Source of the DNA: Aurantimonas sp. HBX-1 | GTDB taxonomy: Bacteria > Pseudomonadota > Alphaproteobacteria > Rhizobiales > Rhizobiaceae | Assembly: GCF_021391535.1 (NCBI RefSeq) | Contig: NZ_CP090066.1 | Span: forward strand, 2,555,501 to 2,619,500 | DNA length: 64,000 bases | Direction: 5' to 3' | Shown here: one piece after another, positions 52,732 to 61,781 of the stretch | Position numbering within the stretch: position 1 is the stretch's first letter | Layout: every line of letters begins with the position of its first letter | Made by a program: the position numbers and the translations under genes | The notes under the pieces: model-generated | Told to the model about the DNA's origin: nothing | Databases searched by the model: none | What the model saw: the letters and a program-made list of their open reading frames with translations, nothing else

Positions 52732-52859
52732 TCCGGGCCGCGCGGCTTCTGCCGCCCGCGCCCATCAGCGGCCATGATCGCGGCCATCACGAGAATTCGC
52801 TGGTCGCGCCGGCCGCGCGTGGTCACAAGCCATGCCTGTCCGAGACTGCGAGATCGCCC

Positions 52860-53690
52860 ATGCCGACGCTTCCGCTCTACCAGGTCGACGCCTTCACCGA
52901 CCGGCTGTTTGCCGGCAACCCCGCTGCCGTGGTGCCGCTCGGTGCGTGGCTTCCCGACGCCACGATGCTGGCGATCGCGGCCGAGAACAATCTCGCCGAG
53001 ACGGCCTTCCTGGTGCCCGCCGGCGCGGCGCGTTGGGAGCTGCGCTGGTTCACCCCGACCGTCGAAGTGCCGCTCTGCGGCCACGCGACGCTGGCCTCCG
53101 CCTTCGTCCTCACCCAGTGCCTCGGCGAAACCGCCGGAACGCTGACCTTCGCGACGCGCCAGTCGGGCGAGCTGACGGTGACGCGGGACGCTGACGGCTG
53201 GTACGTCATGCGGCTGCCGCGCCGCCACGCCGTCGGCACGGTCGACGCCGCCGGCATCGACGCGCTGGCCGCCGCGCTCGGCGCCCGGCCGACCGAGGCG
53301 GTGATCTTCGCGGTGCCGAACGACACGTCATGGCTGGCGGTGTTCGCCAGCGCCGCCGAGATTACCGCGCTGGCGCCGGACATCCGCGCCCTCGCCGGCC
53401 TGCCGCCGCGCAACGTCATCGCCACCGCGCCGGGCGAGCCCGGCTCCGGCGTCGACTTCGTCTCGCGCATGTTCGCGCCGAAGGCCGGCATCGACGAGGA
53501 CCCGGTCACCGGCTCGGCGCATTGCGCGCTGGCTCCCTACTGGGCCGAGCGGCTCGGCAAGACCGGCTTCCTCGCCCGCCAGGTCTCGCGCCGCGGCGGC
53601 ACGCTGCGCTGCGAGCTGGACGGCGACACGGTGGTCGTCGCCGGCGAGGCGGCGCTGTATCTCACCGGCGAGATCGCCGTCCCGGCGTGA
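52860..53690 (+). CDS. PhzF-family isomerase
   Basis: The 276-aa protein has the PhzF/YddE pattern: YQVDAFTDRLFAGNPAAVV at the N-terminus, the catalytic Glu47 in NNLAETAFLV, CGHATLASAFVL and the C-terminal DEDPVTGSAHCALAPYW motif. It catalyses proton-transfer isomerisations; no phenazine genes are nearby, so it is a general metabolic member. A 128-bp gap separates it from the GNAT gene. Confidence 0.93.
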   Translation: MPTLPLYQVDAFTDRLFAGNPAAVVPLGAWLPDATMLAIAAENNLAETAFLVPAGAARWELRWFTPTVEVPLCGHATLASAFVLTQCLGETAGTLTFATRQSGELTVTRDADGWYVMRLPRRHAVGTVDAAGIDALAAALGARPTEAVIFAVPNDTSWLAVFASAAEITALAPDIRALAGLPPRNVIATAPGEPGSGVDFVSRMFAPKAGIDEDPVTGSAHCALAPYWAERLGKTGFLARQVSRRGGTLRCELDGDTVVVAGEAALYLTGEIAVPA

Positions 53691-53708
53691 CGGCGAAGCG
53701 CCGTGTGG

Positions 53709-53727
53709 CCCCGGGTCAGGCCCGGGG
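53709..53727. repeat. Short REP-like palindrome
   Basis: CCCCGGG, loop TCAGG, CCCGGGG is a perfect 7-bp stem between the convergent PhzF and cysS genes. Similar GC palindromes are common between convergent genes in Hyphomicrobiales; without a T run it may be a REP unit or a weak terminator. Confidence 0.5.
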
Positions 53728-53745
53728 ACGATGCCGGGAGAACGC

Positions 53746-55263
53746 CTAGCGCTTGACTTCCCAGGTGGTGATGCGCTCGCCGGTCTCCGGGTCCTTGCCA
53801 TCCTTCAGCTGAATCCCCTGCGCAAGCAGCTCGTCGCGGATGCGGTCCGCCTCGGCGAAGTTTCTGGCGCGCAGGAGCTCGAGGCGTTCGGCGATGATCG
53901 CCCGCACGTCGTCCGACACGGCGTTGGACACGATAAGATCGATGCCGACGAGGGTCAGGCAGGCGAGCGCGGCGGATGCGCCGATCCGCCTCTGGTCGTC
54001 GGTGGGGTCACCCGAGCCAGACCCTGATACTTCGGCATTCTGCTCCGCCGCCGCGCCTGCCTCCGCCCATCGTCCCTGGTTGAACAGCGCGTGGACGACC
54101 TGCAGGGCGCCGCCGAAATCGAGGTCGTCCGTCAGCGCCCGCAGGAACGCCGGATCGGCCGCCGTCGCGGCGGCGTTCTCGACGGCGGCGATGCGCCGCC
54201 AGCGGGTCAGGATCGCCTCCGCCTCCTCCAGCCGCTTCACCGAAAAGTCGATCGGCTCGCGGTAATGCGTCATCAGCATCGCCAGGCGCAGCACCTCGCC
54301 CGGCCATTTCCGCCCGCCGAAATTCTCCGTGTGCAGCAGATCGTCGATGGTGACGAAGTTGCCGTCGGACTTGGCCATCTTGCGGCCCTCGACCTGCAGA
54401 TAGCCGTTGTGCATCCAGATCTGCGCCATCGTGTCGGTGCCGTGGGCGCAGCGCGACTGGGCGATCTCGTTCTCGTGGTGCGGGAAGATCAGGTCGAGCC
54501 CGCCGCCATGGATGTCGAAGACCTCGCCGAGCAGCGCGCCGCTCATCACCGAGCATTCGATGTGCCAGCCCGGCCGGCCGCGGCCCCAGGGCGAGTCCCA
54601 GCCCGGCTCGTTCTCGGCCGAGAGCTTCCACAGGACGAAATCGCCGGGATTGCGCTTGTGGCTGTCGACGGCGACGCGCGCGCCGGCGCGCTGCTCGTCG
54701 AGCTTGCGGTTGGAGAGCCGGCCGTAGTCCGGCATCGAGGTGACGTCGAACAGCACCTCGCCGCCGGCCTGGTAGGCGTGGCCCTTGTCGATCAGCGTGG
54801 CGATCATCGCCACCATGTCCTGCCCGTCGGTGCGGCCGGCGACGTAGTCGGTGGCGCGCGGCTCATGCGTCGGCGGCAGGCAGCCGAGCGCCGCGACGTC
54901 CTTGTGGAACTGCTCGGCGGTCAGCGACGTCACCCGGGCGATCGCCTCATTCAGCGGCAGGCCCGGATAGTCGCGCCCCGCCCGCGCGTTGATCTTGTCG
55001 TCGACGTCGGTGATGTTGCGCACATAGGTGACGGCCTCGGCGCCGTAGAGATGGCGCAGCAGCCGGAACAGCACGTCGAAGACGATGACCGGGCGGGCGT
55101 TGCCGATATGGGCGAAGTCGTAGACGGTTGGCCCGCAGACATACATGCGCACCCGCCGCTCGGCTTCGGGAACGCCCGGCACCTGCCAGGCGAGCGGGCG
55201 GAACTCCTCCTTGCGCCGCGTCAGCGTGTTCCAGAGCGTCAGGCCGCGAAACCCGTCATCCAT
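53746..55263 (-). CDS. cysS: Cysteinyl-tRNA synthetase
   Basis: The 505-aa class I synthetase has the zinc-binding Cys in YVCGPTVYDFAHIGNARP with HIGN (HIGH-type) and KMAKSDGN (KMSKS-type), zinc ligands Cys/His/Glu in WHIECSVM and IFPHHENE, and the DALR domain at the C-terminus, which carries a Gly/Ser/Ala insertion near residue 425. The ATG at 55263 gives a typical N-terminus; the upstream open frame is basic low-complexity sequence. Confidence 0.96.
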   Translation of the reverse strand: MDDGFRGLTLWNTLTRRKEEFRPLAWQVPGVPEAERRVRMYVCGPTVYDFAHIGNARPVIVFDVLFRLLRHLYGAEAVTYVRNITDVDDKINARAGRDYPGLPLNEAIARVTSLTAEQFHKDVAALGCLPPTHEPRATDYVAGRTDGQDMVAMIATLIDKGHAYQAGGEVLFDVTSMPDYGRLSNRKLDEQRAGARVAVDSHKRNPGDFVLWKLSAENEPGWDSPWGRGRPGWHIECSVMSGALLGEVFDIHGGGLDLIFPHHENEIAQSRCAHGTDTMAQIWMHNGYLQVEGRKMAKSDGNFVTIDDLLHTENFGGRKWPGEVLRLAMLMTHYREPIDFSVKRLEEAEAILTRWRRIAAVENAAATAADPAFLRALTDDLDFGGALQVVHALFNQGRWAEAGAAAEQNAEVSGSGSGDPTDDQRRIGASAALACLTLVGIDLIVSNAVSDDVRAIIAERLELLRARNFAEADRIRDELLAQGIQLKDGKDPETGERITTWEVKR

Positions 55264-55662
55264 CGGTCTGCCTCGATTCCTTCGCGGGGATTGGCGCATC
55301 TGCCGGACGCGCCTTCCCTCGTTCGATCGCCGCGTCGCCGGCGCCCGCCGCAGGGCGCCGCCTTGGGTCGGCGGGCTCTGGCTAGCCGCAAACGCGCCGC
55401 CTGACAAATCCGCGGCCGGGCTCGCGCAAGCGTGATTCCGGCGGCGCGCGGCGTGCCGGCCGCGGCGCTTGGCACGAAACCTCCGCCCGACGGCGCCTCG
55501 GCAAAAATTCGTGCCCCTGGCGACTCCGCCGGTTGTGACAGGAATGCAACGGCGAACCGCATAGCGTCACAACGGCTTAGCGGCGTCAGTTCCAGAATCG
55601 CTTCTGCCCATAATCTGGCGCAATCGCAGTGCCGGATCGCCCTCCCAGCAGCCCACGGACCC
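55264..55662. other. Divergent intergenic region between cysS and a small gene
   Basis: No convincing gene is present in these 399 bp. It contains an inverted repeat of TTGTGAC (55533-55539) and GTCACAA (55566-55572), embedded in imperfect 11-bp arms with a 26-bp spacing, which may be an operator. Promoter boxes could not be assigned with confidence. Confidence 0.5.
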
Positions 55663-55851
55663 ATGGCCATGATCACCAAGAGTGTTGAGTTCAAATCGAA
55701 GCGCGAACGCGAGCAGGAGGTCGATCTTGCCAAGAACTATCGCGCCATCGGCATTCCGGCCATCGCCGCCGCCAGCCAGTCCTGGCTGAAGGCCAAGGCG
55801 CCGAAGCGGCCGCGCGACGAGACCTTTCCGGCCCTGATCCCGGCGGAATGA
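55663..55851 (+). CDS. Small conserved hypothetical protein
   Basis: The 62-aa protein MAMITKSVEFKSKREREQEV... is strongly charged at the N-terminus (KSKREREQEVDLAKNYRAIG), has a GIPAIAAASQSWLKAKAPK middle and a Pro-rich end, and shows the hallmarks of a real gene: tight fit to the convergent YedK gene (16 bp) and codon use like its neighbours. The second ATG (55669) is also possible. The function is unknown. Confidence 0.72.
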   Translation: MAMITKSVEFKSKREREQEVDLAKNYRAIGIPAIAAASQSWLKAKAPKRPRDETFPALIPAE

Positions 55852-55867
55852 TCCGCCGCCAGCGTCC

Positions 55868-56626
55868 TTAGAACAGGCTGCCCTGCGCCTCGCCGTTCGG
55901 CGGGGTTGCCGCGACGGGCGTGGCCTCGGCGTTTTCCTCGATCGGTGCCTGCACGTCCGGGCCGGTGTTGGCGACCTTGTTCACCCGGTCCGACACCCGC
56001 ACGATCTCGAAGAAATCGTCGTCGGGCGGCGACAGGATATCCGCCACCGCCTGCGGGTCATGGTCCCGGCAGTCCAGCCACCGAGCGTAATCGGCTTCGG
56101 CCACCACGATCGGTGTCCGGTCATGAATCGCCGCGATCGGACCCGAAGCCGCCGTCGTCAGGATCGCCGCGGTGTCGATCTGGCCGCCGTCAGGCCCCTG
56201 AAAGGTCTCCATCAGGCCGGCAAAGGCGAAGGGACGCCCATCGGCAGGTTTGAGGAAATGCGGCTCGGACTTCGCCTTGCCCTGCCGGCGCCACTCGTAG
56301 AAGCCGGAGGCCGGCACCAGGCAGCGGCGGTAGCGCATGGCGCCGCGGAAGGCGTTCTTCTCCGCCGCCGTCTCCGCCCGCGCATTGATCAGCAGCGGAA
56401 AACTCTTCACGTCCTTGACCCACCCGGGGATCAGCCCCCATCTCGCCAGCAGCGCCCGGCGGTTCGGCCGGTTGGCGCCGGGCCGCTCCGCCTCGCCGCC
56501 GATCGCGATCAGGATCGGCTGGGTCGGGGCGATGTTGTAGCGCGGCGGGAACGGGTCGAGGTCGATCAGGGCCAGCAGTTCGGCGACCGCGTCGGGTGGC
56601 GCCGTCAGGGTGAAGCGTCCGCACAT
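55868..56626 (-). CDS. SOS response-associated peptidase (YedK/HMCES)
   Basis: The 252-aa protein starts MCGRF; Cys2 is the catalytic residue that forms a thiazolidine crosslink with abasic sites in single-stranded DNA, protecting them from cleavage. Further conserved pieces are NIAPTQP, WGLIPGW, NARAETAAEK, RRCLVPASGFYEW and the HDRTPIV active-site His. The C-terminal 30 residues are a family-typical variable tail. The ATG at 56626 is fixed by the need for Cys2, and the region upstream is shared with the divergent NUDIX gene. Confidence 0.94.
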   Translation of the reverse strand: MCGRFTLTAPPDAVAELLALIDLDPFPPRYNIAPTQPILIAIGGEAERPGANRPNRRALLARWGLIPGWVKDVKSFPLLINARAETAAEKNAFRGAMRYRRCLVPASGFYEWRRQGKAKSEPHFLKPADGRPFAFAGLMETFQGPDGGQIDTAAILTTAASGPIAAIHDRTPIVVAEADYARWLDCRDHDPQAVADILSPPDDDFFEIVRVSDRVNKVANTGPDVQAPIEENAEATPVAATPPNGEAQGSLF

Positions 56627-56678
56627 GGCGATGTTTGAGCCGCAGCCGGCGCCTGAAGTCAATCTCGGAAGGTACAGC

Positions 56679-57107
56679 ATGCCCGATCGTTCCGCCCGCC
56701 CGCTGCTCGGCGTGTCGCTGTGCCTGTCCGGCGAAGGCCGCGTCCTTCTCGTCGAGCGCGGCCGCGACCCCTATGCGGGCCGGCTCAGCCTGCCGGGCGG
56801 CGGCGTCGATTTCGGCGAGCGGCTGGAGGAGGCGGCACGGCGCGAATTGGCCGAGGAGACCGGGCTCGTCGCCGACGCATTGCGGTTCGTCACGCTGCAC
56901 GAGGCGATCGGAGGGCAGTTCCACGCGGTGATCGCGGTCTTCGCCGGTTCGCTACCCGCCGCGGCCGTGCCCCAGGCGGCCGACGACGCGGCGAGCCTGC
57001 ACCTTCTGACGCTCGACGAGATCGAGGACGCCGAGCGGCTCGGACGGACCACGCCGGGGCTCGCCGACATGGCCCGCAAGGCCGTCAACGCCACGCTCGT
57101 CCACTGA
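56679..57107 (+). CDS. NUDIX hydrolase
   Basis: The 142-aa protein contains the NUDIX box GGGVDFGERLEEAARRELAEETGL (23 residues in the sequence, positions about 43-66), with the Glu residues that bind the metal. It hydrolyses nucleoside diphosphate-linked substrates, but which one cannot be told. GGAAGG lies 6 nt before the ATG. The frame extends upstream to 56610, overlapping the YedK start, but the shorter form is better. Confidence 0.9.
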   Translation: MPDRSARPLLGVSLCLSGEGRVLLVERGRDPYAGRLSLPGGGVDFGERLEEAARRELAEETGLVADALRFVTLHEAIGGQFHAVIAVFAGSLPAAAVPQAADDAASLHLLTLDEIEDAERLGRTTPGLADMARKAVNATLVH

Positions 57108-57205
57108 TTCCCCGGCTGTTGCGGGAAGGGCGCAGCGTGCCCCATATCGCTGCCGCGCCCGGCCCGGCGCTTGCATAAATGTTAACGACGACGGAAAGCT
57201 TTGGC

Positions 57206-57664
57206 ATGCGTGTTCGGCCCCTCATCCCGGTGATCGTCCTGGCGGCTGTGGCCTTGGGTCCGGTCGCTACGGCGACGGCGCAGACCGCGGCGCCGGCCGA
57301 GACGCCGGCCGCGGGCGCCGAGGCGCCAGCCAGCGAGGAGACGGCGGCGGTGATGCCGAGCGATGCGCCCTACATGCGGCCGATGGGCCGCCTCGCGGCG
57401 ATCCTCGGCTCGATGCACTTCCTGCGCCGGCTGTGCGGGGACGCCGAGGCGGACCTCTGGCGGGACAAGATGCAGGAGCTGATAACCGCCCAGGCCCCCA
57501 ACGAGGCCGACCGGCGGCGACTGGTGGCGAGCTTCAACAGCGGCTTCCGGTCGTTCGAATCGACCTACCGGCACTGCACGCCGGCGGCGCAGCTGGCCGT
57601 CAGCCGCTACCAGAGCGAGGGCGCCGCGCTGGCACGCGAGATCGGCGTCAGGTACGGGAATTAA
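57206..57664 (+). CDS. TIGR02301 family secreted protein
   Basis: The 152-aa protein has a signal sequence (VIVLAAVALGPVATATAQ) and a conserved helical domain: MRPMGRLAAILGSMHFLRRLC, DLWRDKMQELITAQAP and FNSGFRSFESTYRHCTPAA, with two conserved Cys that may pair. This matches the TIGR02301 family of Hyphomicrobiales, of unknown function. The ATG at 57206 has GGAAAG 7 nt upstream; a start at 57179 would put residues in front of the signal peptide. Confidence 0.85.
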   Translation: MRVRPLIPVIVLAAVALGPVATATAQTAAPAETPAAGAEAPASEETAAVMPSDAPYMRPMGRLAAILGSMHFLRRLCGDAEADLWRDKMQELITAQAPNEADRRRLVASFNSGFRSFESTYRHCTPAAQLAVSRYQSEGAALAREIGVRYGN

Positions 57665-57768
57665 CGTGGGGTTAACGATTTCGGAAGAGTGCGACGATTT
57701 TCGCACCCGGATCGTGCTAGGGACCTTAACGGGACGTGAAGCCGAAAGGCTGCAATTGAGGGGTTCAG

Positions 57769-58029
57769 ATGATCGATTTGCACGGGGCCGAGCTGGAAGA
57801 GCTGATCCAGGCCGAAAAGAAGCAGGTCGCCTTCGAATACCATAACGAAGCCTGGGCCGACGGGATCTCCGACGGTATCGAGGCGGAGATCCTCGCCGAG
57901 ACGGCGATCACCACCGCGCTCACCGAACTGATCCGCCTGCACGGGGAAGACGACGTCCTGACCATGGTCGAATCGCTGCGCCAGCGAATCGAGTTCGGCG
58001 AGTTCCGGGCCGACCGTACCGTCCAGTAG
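57769..58029 (+). CDS. Conserved hypothetical protein, small and acidic
   Basis: The 86-aa protein (MIDLHGAELEELIQAEKKQ..., EILAETAITTALTELIRLHGEDDVLTMVESLRQRI) is predicted to be entirely helical and has no membrane segment. GAGGGG lies before the ATG. It follows TIGR02301 by 104 bp. I think it is conserved in Hyphomicrobiales, but I cannot name a family. Confidence 0.75.
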   Translation: MIDLHGAELEELIQAEKKQVAFEYHNEAWADGISDGIEAEILAETAITTALTELIRLHGEDDVLTMVESLRQRIEFGEFRADRTVQ

Positions 58030-58095
58030 TCGCCCCGCCCCGTTCCTGTCCCACGCTGGCCATGCCGGCCGCCGCCATGCGGAGGTGCTGACGCC

Positions 58096-58950
58096 TTGCG
58101 CCATACGAGCCTCTTCCTGACTGCCGCCCTCGCCGCGACCATCGTCGTCGGTGCACATCCGGCTGGCGCCTTCTCGCGAATCGACCCCGGCGAAGGCCGG
58201 TCGGATTCCCGCGAGGGGATCATCGCGGTGCCGTTGCCGCCGCTGCCCGGCGCCCAGCCCGCGGCTCCGTCCCTGCCCGAGCCGTCGACCCCCGCCCCCG
58301 AGGGCACCGACGCCGGCGAGGTGCCGCTGACGCCGGCGGATGAGCTGGACGACGCGGTCCCCGCCTCGGAGACCGACGAGGCGCCGGCGGAGCCTTCCCC
58401 CGCGGGCGAAGACGCGTCTCGCGTCACGCCGACGCCCTTGCGGGGCGGCGACGAGGCCGGCGCCGGGAGTGCCGAGCCGCTGGCCGCCGAGATCGCCTAT
58501 GGCGACGATTCCCTGCCTCGCCCCGTCCGCGACCTGCGCGCCCGGCTGATGGAGATCGCCCGCAGCGGCGAGATCGAGCGCCTGCGGCCGTATATCGAGA
58601 AGGGCGAGGACGGCACGGTGCTGTCCTTCGGCCCCGCCATCGACGACCCGATCGCGTTCCTCAAGGCCAGCTCCGGCGACGGCGAGGGCATCGAGACGCT
58701 GGCGATCATGCTGGAGCTGCTCGAGGCCGGCCACGCCCGCACCGAGGCCGGCTCGCCGAACGAGATCTATGTCTGGCCGTATTTCACCCAGGTGCATCTC
58801 GAGGACCTGACGCCGCCGCAGAAGGTCGAGCTGTTCGAGCTGGTGACCGCCGGCGACTACCAGGGCATGCTGGATTTCGGCGGCTACAATTTCTACCGGA
58901 TCGGCATCACGCCCGACGGCCGCCTGGCGTTCTTCGTCGCCGGCGACTGA
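58096..58950 (+). CDS. Secreted hypothetical protein with Pro-rich linker
   Basis: The 284-aa protein has a signal sequence (LFLTAALAATIVVGAHPAGA), a Pro/Glu-rich linker (about 50-130) and a conserved C-terminal domain (about 140-284: LRARLMEIARSGEIERLRPYI, FLKASSGDGEGIETLAIML, YVWPYFTQVHLEDLTPPQKVELF, ITPDGRLAFFVAGD). The start is TTG at 58096 with GGAGGT upstream. I do not recognise a named family. It converges on the ankyrin gene within 5 bp. Confidence 0.8.
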   Translation: MRHTSLFLTAALAATIVVGAHPAGAFSRIDPGEGRSDSREGIIAVPLPPLPGAQPAAPSLPEPSTPAPEGTDAGEVPLTPADELDDAVPASETDEAPAEPSPAGEDASRVTPTPLRGGDEAGAGSAEPLAAEIAYGDDSLPRPVRDLRARLMEIARSGEIERLRPYIEKGEDGTVLSFGPAIDDPIAFLKASSGDGEGIETLAIMLELLEAGHARTEAGSPNEIYVWPYFTQVHLEDLTPPQKVELFELVTAGDYQGMLDFGGYNFYRIGITPDGRLAFFVAGD

Positions 58951-58955
58951 CCGTC

Positions 58956-59489
58956 CTAGCGCGGCGCCGCCAACCGTGCGTCGAGCAGCGCAACCGCCTC
59001 CGCCGCGCCCATCACCGCCGCCGCATCCCGCGCCGTGGCGCCCTCCGGGGTGCGGGCAACGATGTCGGCCCCGCGCTCCAGCAGGCAGTCGATGAGTTCG
59101 GTGCGGTTGAACATCGCCGCCATCATCAGCGGCGTGCGCCCGTCCGGCCCCGCCCCGTCGACCCTGGCGCCGTGATCGAGCAGCAGCCTTGCGATCGCGA
59201 GTTCGCCCTTGAAGGCGGCGCCGGCGAGCGGCGTCTGGCCGCGATCGTTGACGAGCTCGGGGTCGGCGCCGCGGGTCAGCAGCAGTCCGGTCAGCGCCGC
59301 ATGGCCGTGATAGCTCGCCAGCATCAGCAGGCTGTCGCCCTTGGCGTTGCGGAAATTCACCGGCAGGCCCTGGTCGAGAAACGCCGCGATCGCGTCGGTG
59401 TCGCCATTGCGGGCGGCGTCGAACACCCGCGCCGCCAGGGCCTGCGTGGCTTCCTCGACGGCGGCGGGATCCATGGCTTCGTCGGTCAT
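58956..59489 (-). CDS. Ankyrin-repeat protein
   Basis: The 177-aa protein has four to five ankyrin repeats (for example GDSLLMLASYHGHAALTGLLL, GQTPLAGAAFKGELAIARLLL and GRTPLMMAAMFNRTELIDCLL) preceded by a short helical N-terminus. It has no signal peptide, so it is probably a cytoplasmic protein-interaction module. The ATG at 59489 has GAGAG upstream. It lies 22 nt after dihydroorotase on the same strand, in the same transcript. Confidence 0.9.
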   Translation of the reverse strand: MTDEAMDPAAVEEATQALAARVFDAARNGDTDAIAAFLDQGLPVNFRNAKGDSLLMLASYHGHAALTGLLLTRGADPELVNDRGQTPLAGAAFKGELAIARLLLDHGARVDGAGPDGRTPLMMAAMFNRTELIDCLLERGADIVARTPEGATARDAAAVMGAAEAVALLDARLAAPR

Positions 59490-59511
59490 CGTATGCTCTC
59501 CGGCAGAAGGC

Positions 59512-60849
59512 TCAACGCAGCGGCGCCAGCGTCTCGACGAACTCCGCCGGCTGGCCCTGTGAGCCCTCGACGATCTCGCCCTCCCACATGACGCGGTTGC
59601 CGCGCACGAAGGTGCCGACCGGCCAGCCGGTGACCCGCCTTCCGTCATAGGGCGTCCACTGCGCGCGCGAACCGATCCAGTTGTTGGTGATCGTGACGTC
59701 CCGCTTCAGGTCGACGACGGTGAGGTCGGCGTCGTAGCCGAGCGCGATGCGGCCCTTGCCGGCGAGGCCGAAGATGCGCTGCGGGCCGGCCGAGGTGAGA
59801 TCGACGAAGCGGGCGAGGCTCAGCCGGCCATTGGCGACATGGTCGAGCATGATCGGCACCAGCGTCTGCACGCCGGTCATCCCCGACGGCGACTGCGGAT
59901 AGGGCCTGGCCTTCTCCTCCAGCGTGTGCGGGGCGTGGTCGGAGCCGAGCACGTCGACGACGCCCGCCGCGATGCCGCGCCAGACGCCGTCGCGATGGCG
60001 GGACTCGCGCACCGGCGGGTTCATCTGCAGCTTGGTGCCGAGGCTCGCATAGTCGTCGGCGGTCAGCGTCAGGTGATGCGGCGTCGCCTCGCAGGTGGCG
60101 TTGCGTTTGTGGGCGGCGAGGAAGTCGATCTCTTCCGCGGTCGAAATGTGCAGCACGTGGATGCGCGCGCCGGTCTCCTCGGCGATGGCGACCAGCCGCT
60201 CGGTGCAGCGGAGCGCGGCGATCTCGTCGCGCCACACCGGGTGCGAGGCCGCGTCGCCCGCGACCTTGAGCCCGGCGCGCTCGCGCAGGCGGAACTCGTC
60301 CTCCGAGTGGAAGGCGGCGCGGCGGCGGGTCTGCGACAGGATCTCGCGCACGCCGCCATCGTCCTCGACCAGCAGCGATCCGGTGGACGAGCCCATGAAC
60401 ACCTTGATGCCGGCGGCGCCCGGCAGCCGCTCCAGCTCGCGGATGTCGCCGACGTTGTCGCGCGTGCCGCCGACCCAGAAGGCGAAGTCGCAGTGCATGC
60501 GCTTGCTGCCGCGCCGCACCTTGTCGGCGAGCGCCGCCTCGCTGGTGGTCAGCGGATCGGTGTTCGGCATCTCGAAGACGCAGGTGACGCCGCCCAGCAC
60601 CGCGGCACGCGACCCGGTCTCCAGGTCCTCCTTGTGCTCGGCCCCCGGCTCGCGGAAATGCACCTGGCTGTCGATCACGCCCGGCAGGATATGAAGGCCC
60701 GTACAGTCGACGACCGCCCCTGCTGCCGTCCGGTCCAACAACCCGATCGCGACGATGCGCCCGCCGCTGATGCCGATGTCGCGGACGCCCGCGCCATCCT
60801 GGTTCACCACCGTCCCGCCGCTCAGCAGCGTGTCGTAGGTTCTCGCCAT
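59512..60849 (-). CDS. pyrC: Dihydroorotase family amidohydrolase
   Basis: The 445-aa amidohydrolase matches class I dihydroorotase (pyrimidine synthesis, carbamoyl-aspartate to dihydroorotate). The N-terminal DSQVHFREPG has Gln62 where most dihydroorotases have the first metal His of HxH (His64 is kept); the other ligands look present: Lys149 in GIKVFMGSS, His181 in FHSEDEF, His234 in HVLHIST and Asp in GSDHAPH. The DxQVHFREPG form recurs in alphaproteobacterial members (from memory), so the enzyme may still work, or act on another cyclic amide. The gene symbol is tentative. Confidence 0.85.
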   Translation of the reverse strand: MARTYDTLLSGGTVVNQDGAGVRDIGISGGRIVAIGLLDRTAAGAVVDCTGLHILPGVIDSQVHFREPGAEHKEDLETGSRAAVLGGVTCVFEMPNTDPLTTSEAALADKVRRGSKRMHCDFAFWVGGTRDNVGDIRELERLPGAAGIKVFMGSSTGSLLVEDDGGVREILSQTRRRAAFHSEDEFRLRERAGLKVAGDAASHPVWRDEIAALRCTERLVAIAEETGARIHVLHISTAEEIDFLAAHKRNATCEATPHHLTLTADDYASLGTKLQMNPPVRESRHRDGVWRGIAAGVVDVLGSDHAPHTLEEKARPYPQSPSGMTGVQTLVPIMLDHVANGRLSLARFVDLTSAGPQRIFGLAGKGRIALGYDADLTVVDLKRDVTITNNWIGSRAQWTPYDGRRVTGWPVGTFVRGNRVMWEGEIVEGSQGQPAEFVETLAPLR

Positions 60850-60923
60850 CTCGGTCTCTCCGCTTGTTCCGCCGGCGCGCCCGGCTTACGTAAATGCGCC
60901 TGGTCACACAAGCGAGCTGCCCC

Positions 60924-61781
60924 ATGCCCGTCGCCCGCCTCGCGGATCGCGCCACCCTCCTCGTCACCGGCGAGCCCGCCGAACATTTCCTGCAGACGCT
61001 GGTCACCGCCGACCTCGACAGCCTGGCCGAAGGCGAGATGCGCCCCTCCGCGCTGCTCACCCCGCAGGGCAAGATCCTGTTCGATTTCCTGATCGGCCGG
61101 GTGCCGGGCGGCTTCCGGCTGGACATCGCGAAACCCGCGGCCGAGGCCTTCGCCAAGCGCCTCGCGCTCTACCGGCTGCGCACCAAGGTGGCGATCGAGC
61201 CCAGCGACGAGCCGGTCCATGCCCTGTGGGACGAGGATGCCCCCGGCGCGCTGCGCGACCAGCGCTTCCCGGACCCGGTCTGGCGCGTCTACGGCGCCGC
61301 GCCGGAAGGCGTCGAGCACTGCGAGCCGGCCGATTTCGAGCGGCTGCGGATCCGCGCCGGCGTCGCCGAGGCGGAGACCGACTACTCGGCCTCGGAGGTC
61401 TTCCCGCACGACGTGCTGCTCGACCAGAATGGCGGCGTCTCGTTCAAAAAGGGCTGCTTCGTCGGCCAGGAAGTCGTCTCGCGCATGCAGCACCGCGGCA
61501 CCGCGCGGCGCCGGCTGATGCTGGTCGAGGCCGACGGGCATCTGACTCCCGGCGTGAACATCGAAGCCGGCGGCCGGACGATCGGCACGGTGCTCTCGGC
61601 GGCAGGCTGCGACGGCTTCGCGCTGATCCGCATCGACAAGCTCGCCGACGCGCTGGTGGCGGACGCGGAACTGACGGCGGACGGCGTCACTGTCACCGCG
61701 ACCGTCCCGCCCTGGGCCGGCTTCGCGCTGCCCGAGCCGGCGGCGGCCGGCGCGGCCACCGACGCCGGAGACGCCGAATGA
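60924..61781 (+). CDS. ygfZ: Folate-binding Fe/S-cluster protein YgfZ
   Basis: The 285-aa GCV_T-fold protein has the family signature KGCFVGQEVVSRMQHRG (residues about 180-196), with the conserved Cys. YgfZ supports maturation of certain Fe/S enzymes in a folate-dependent way. The ATG at 60924 fits homologues that begin with a short PVARLADR-type segment; an upstream ATG at 60894 adds ten residues. The stop overlaps the HD-hydrolase start by 4 nt. Confidence 0.93.
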   Translation: MPVARLADRATLLVTGEPAEHFLQTLVTADLDSLAEGEMRPSALLTPQGKILFDFLIGRVPGGFRLDIAKPAAEAFAKRLALYRLRTKVAIEPSDEPVHALWDEDAPGALRDQRFPDPVWRVYGAAPEGVEHCEPADFERLRIRAGVAEAETDYSASEVFPHDVLLDQNGGVSFKKGCFVGQEVVSRMQHRGTARRRLMLVEADGHLTPGVNIEAGGRTIGTVLSAAGCDGFALIRIDKLADALVADAELTADGVTVTATVPPWAGFALPEPAAAGAATDAGDAE

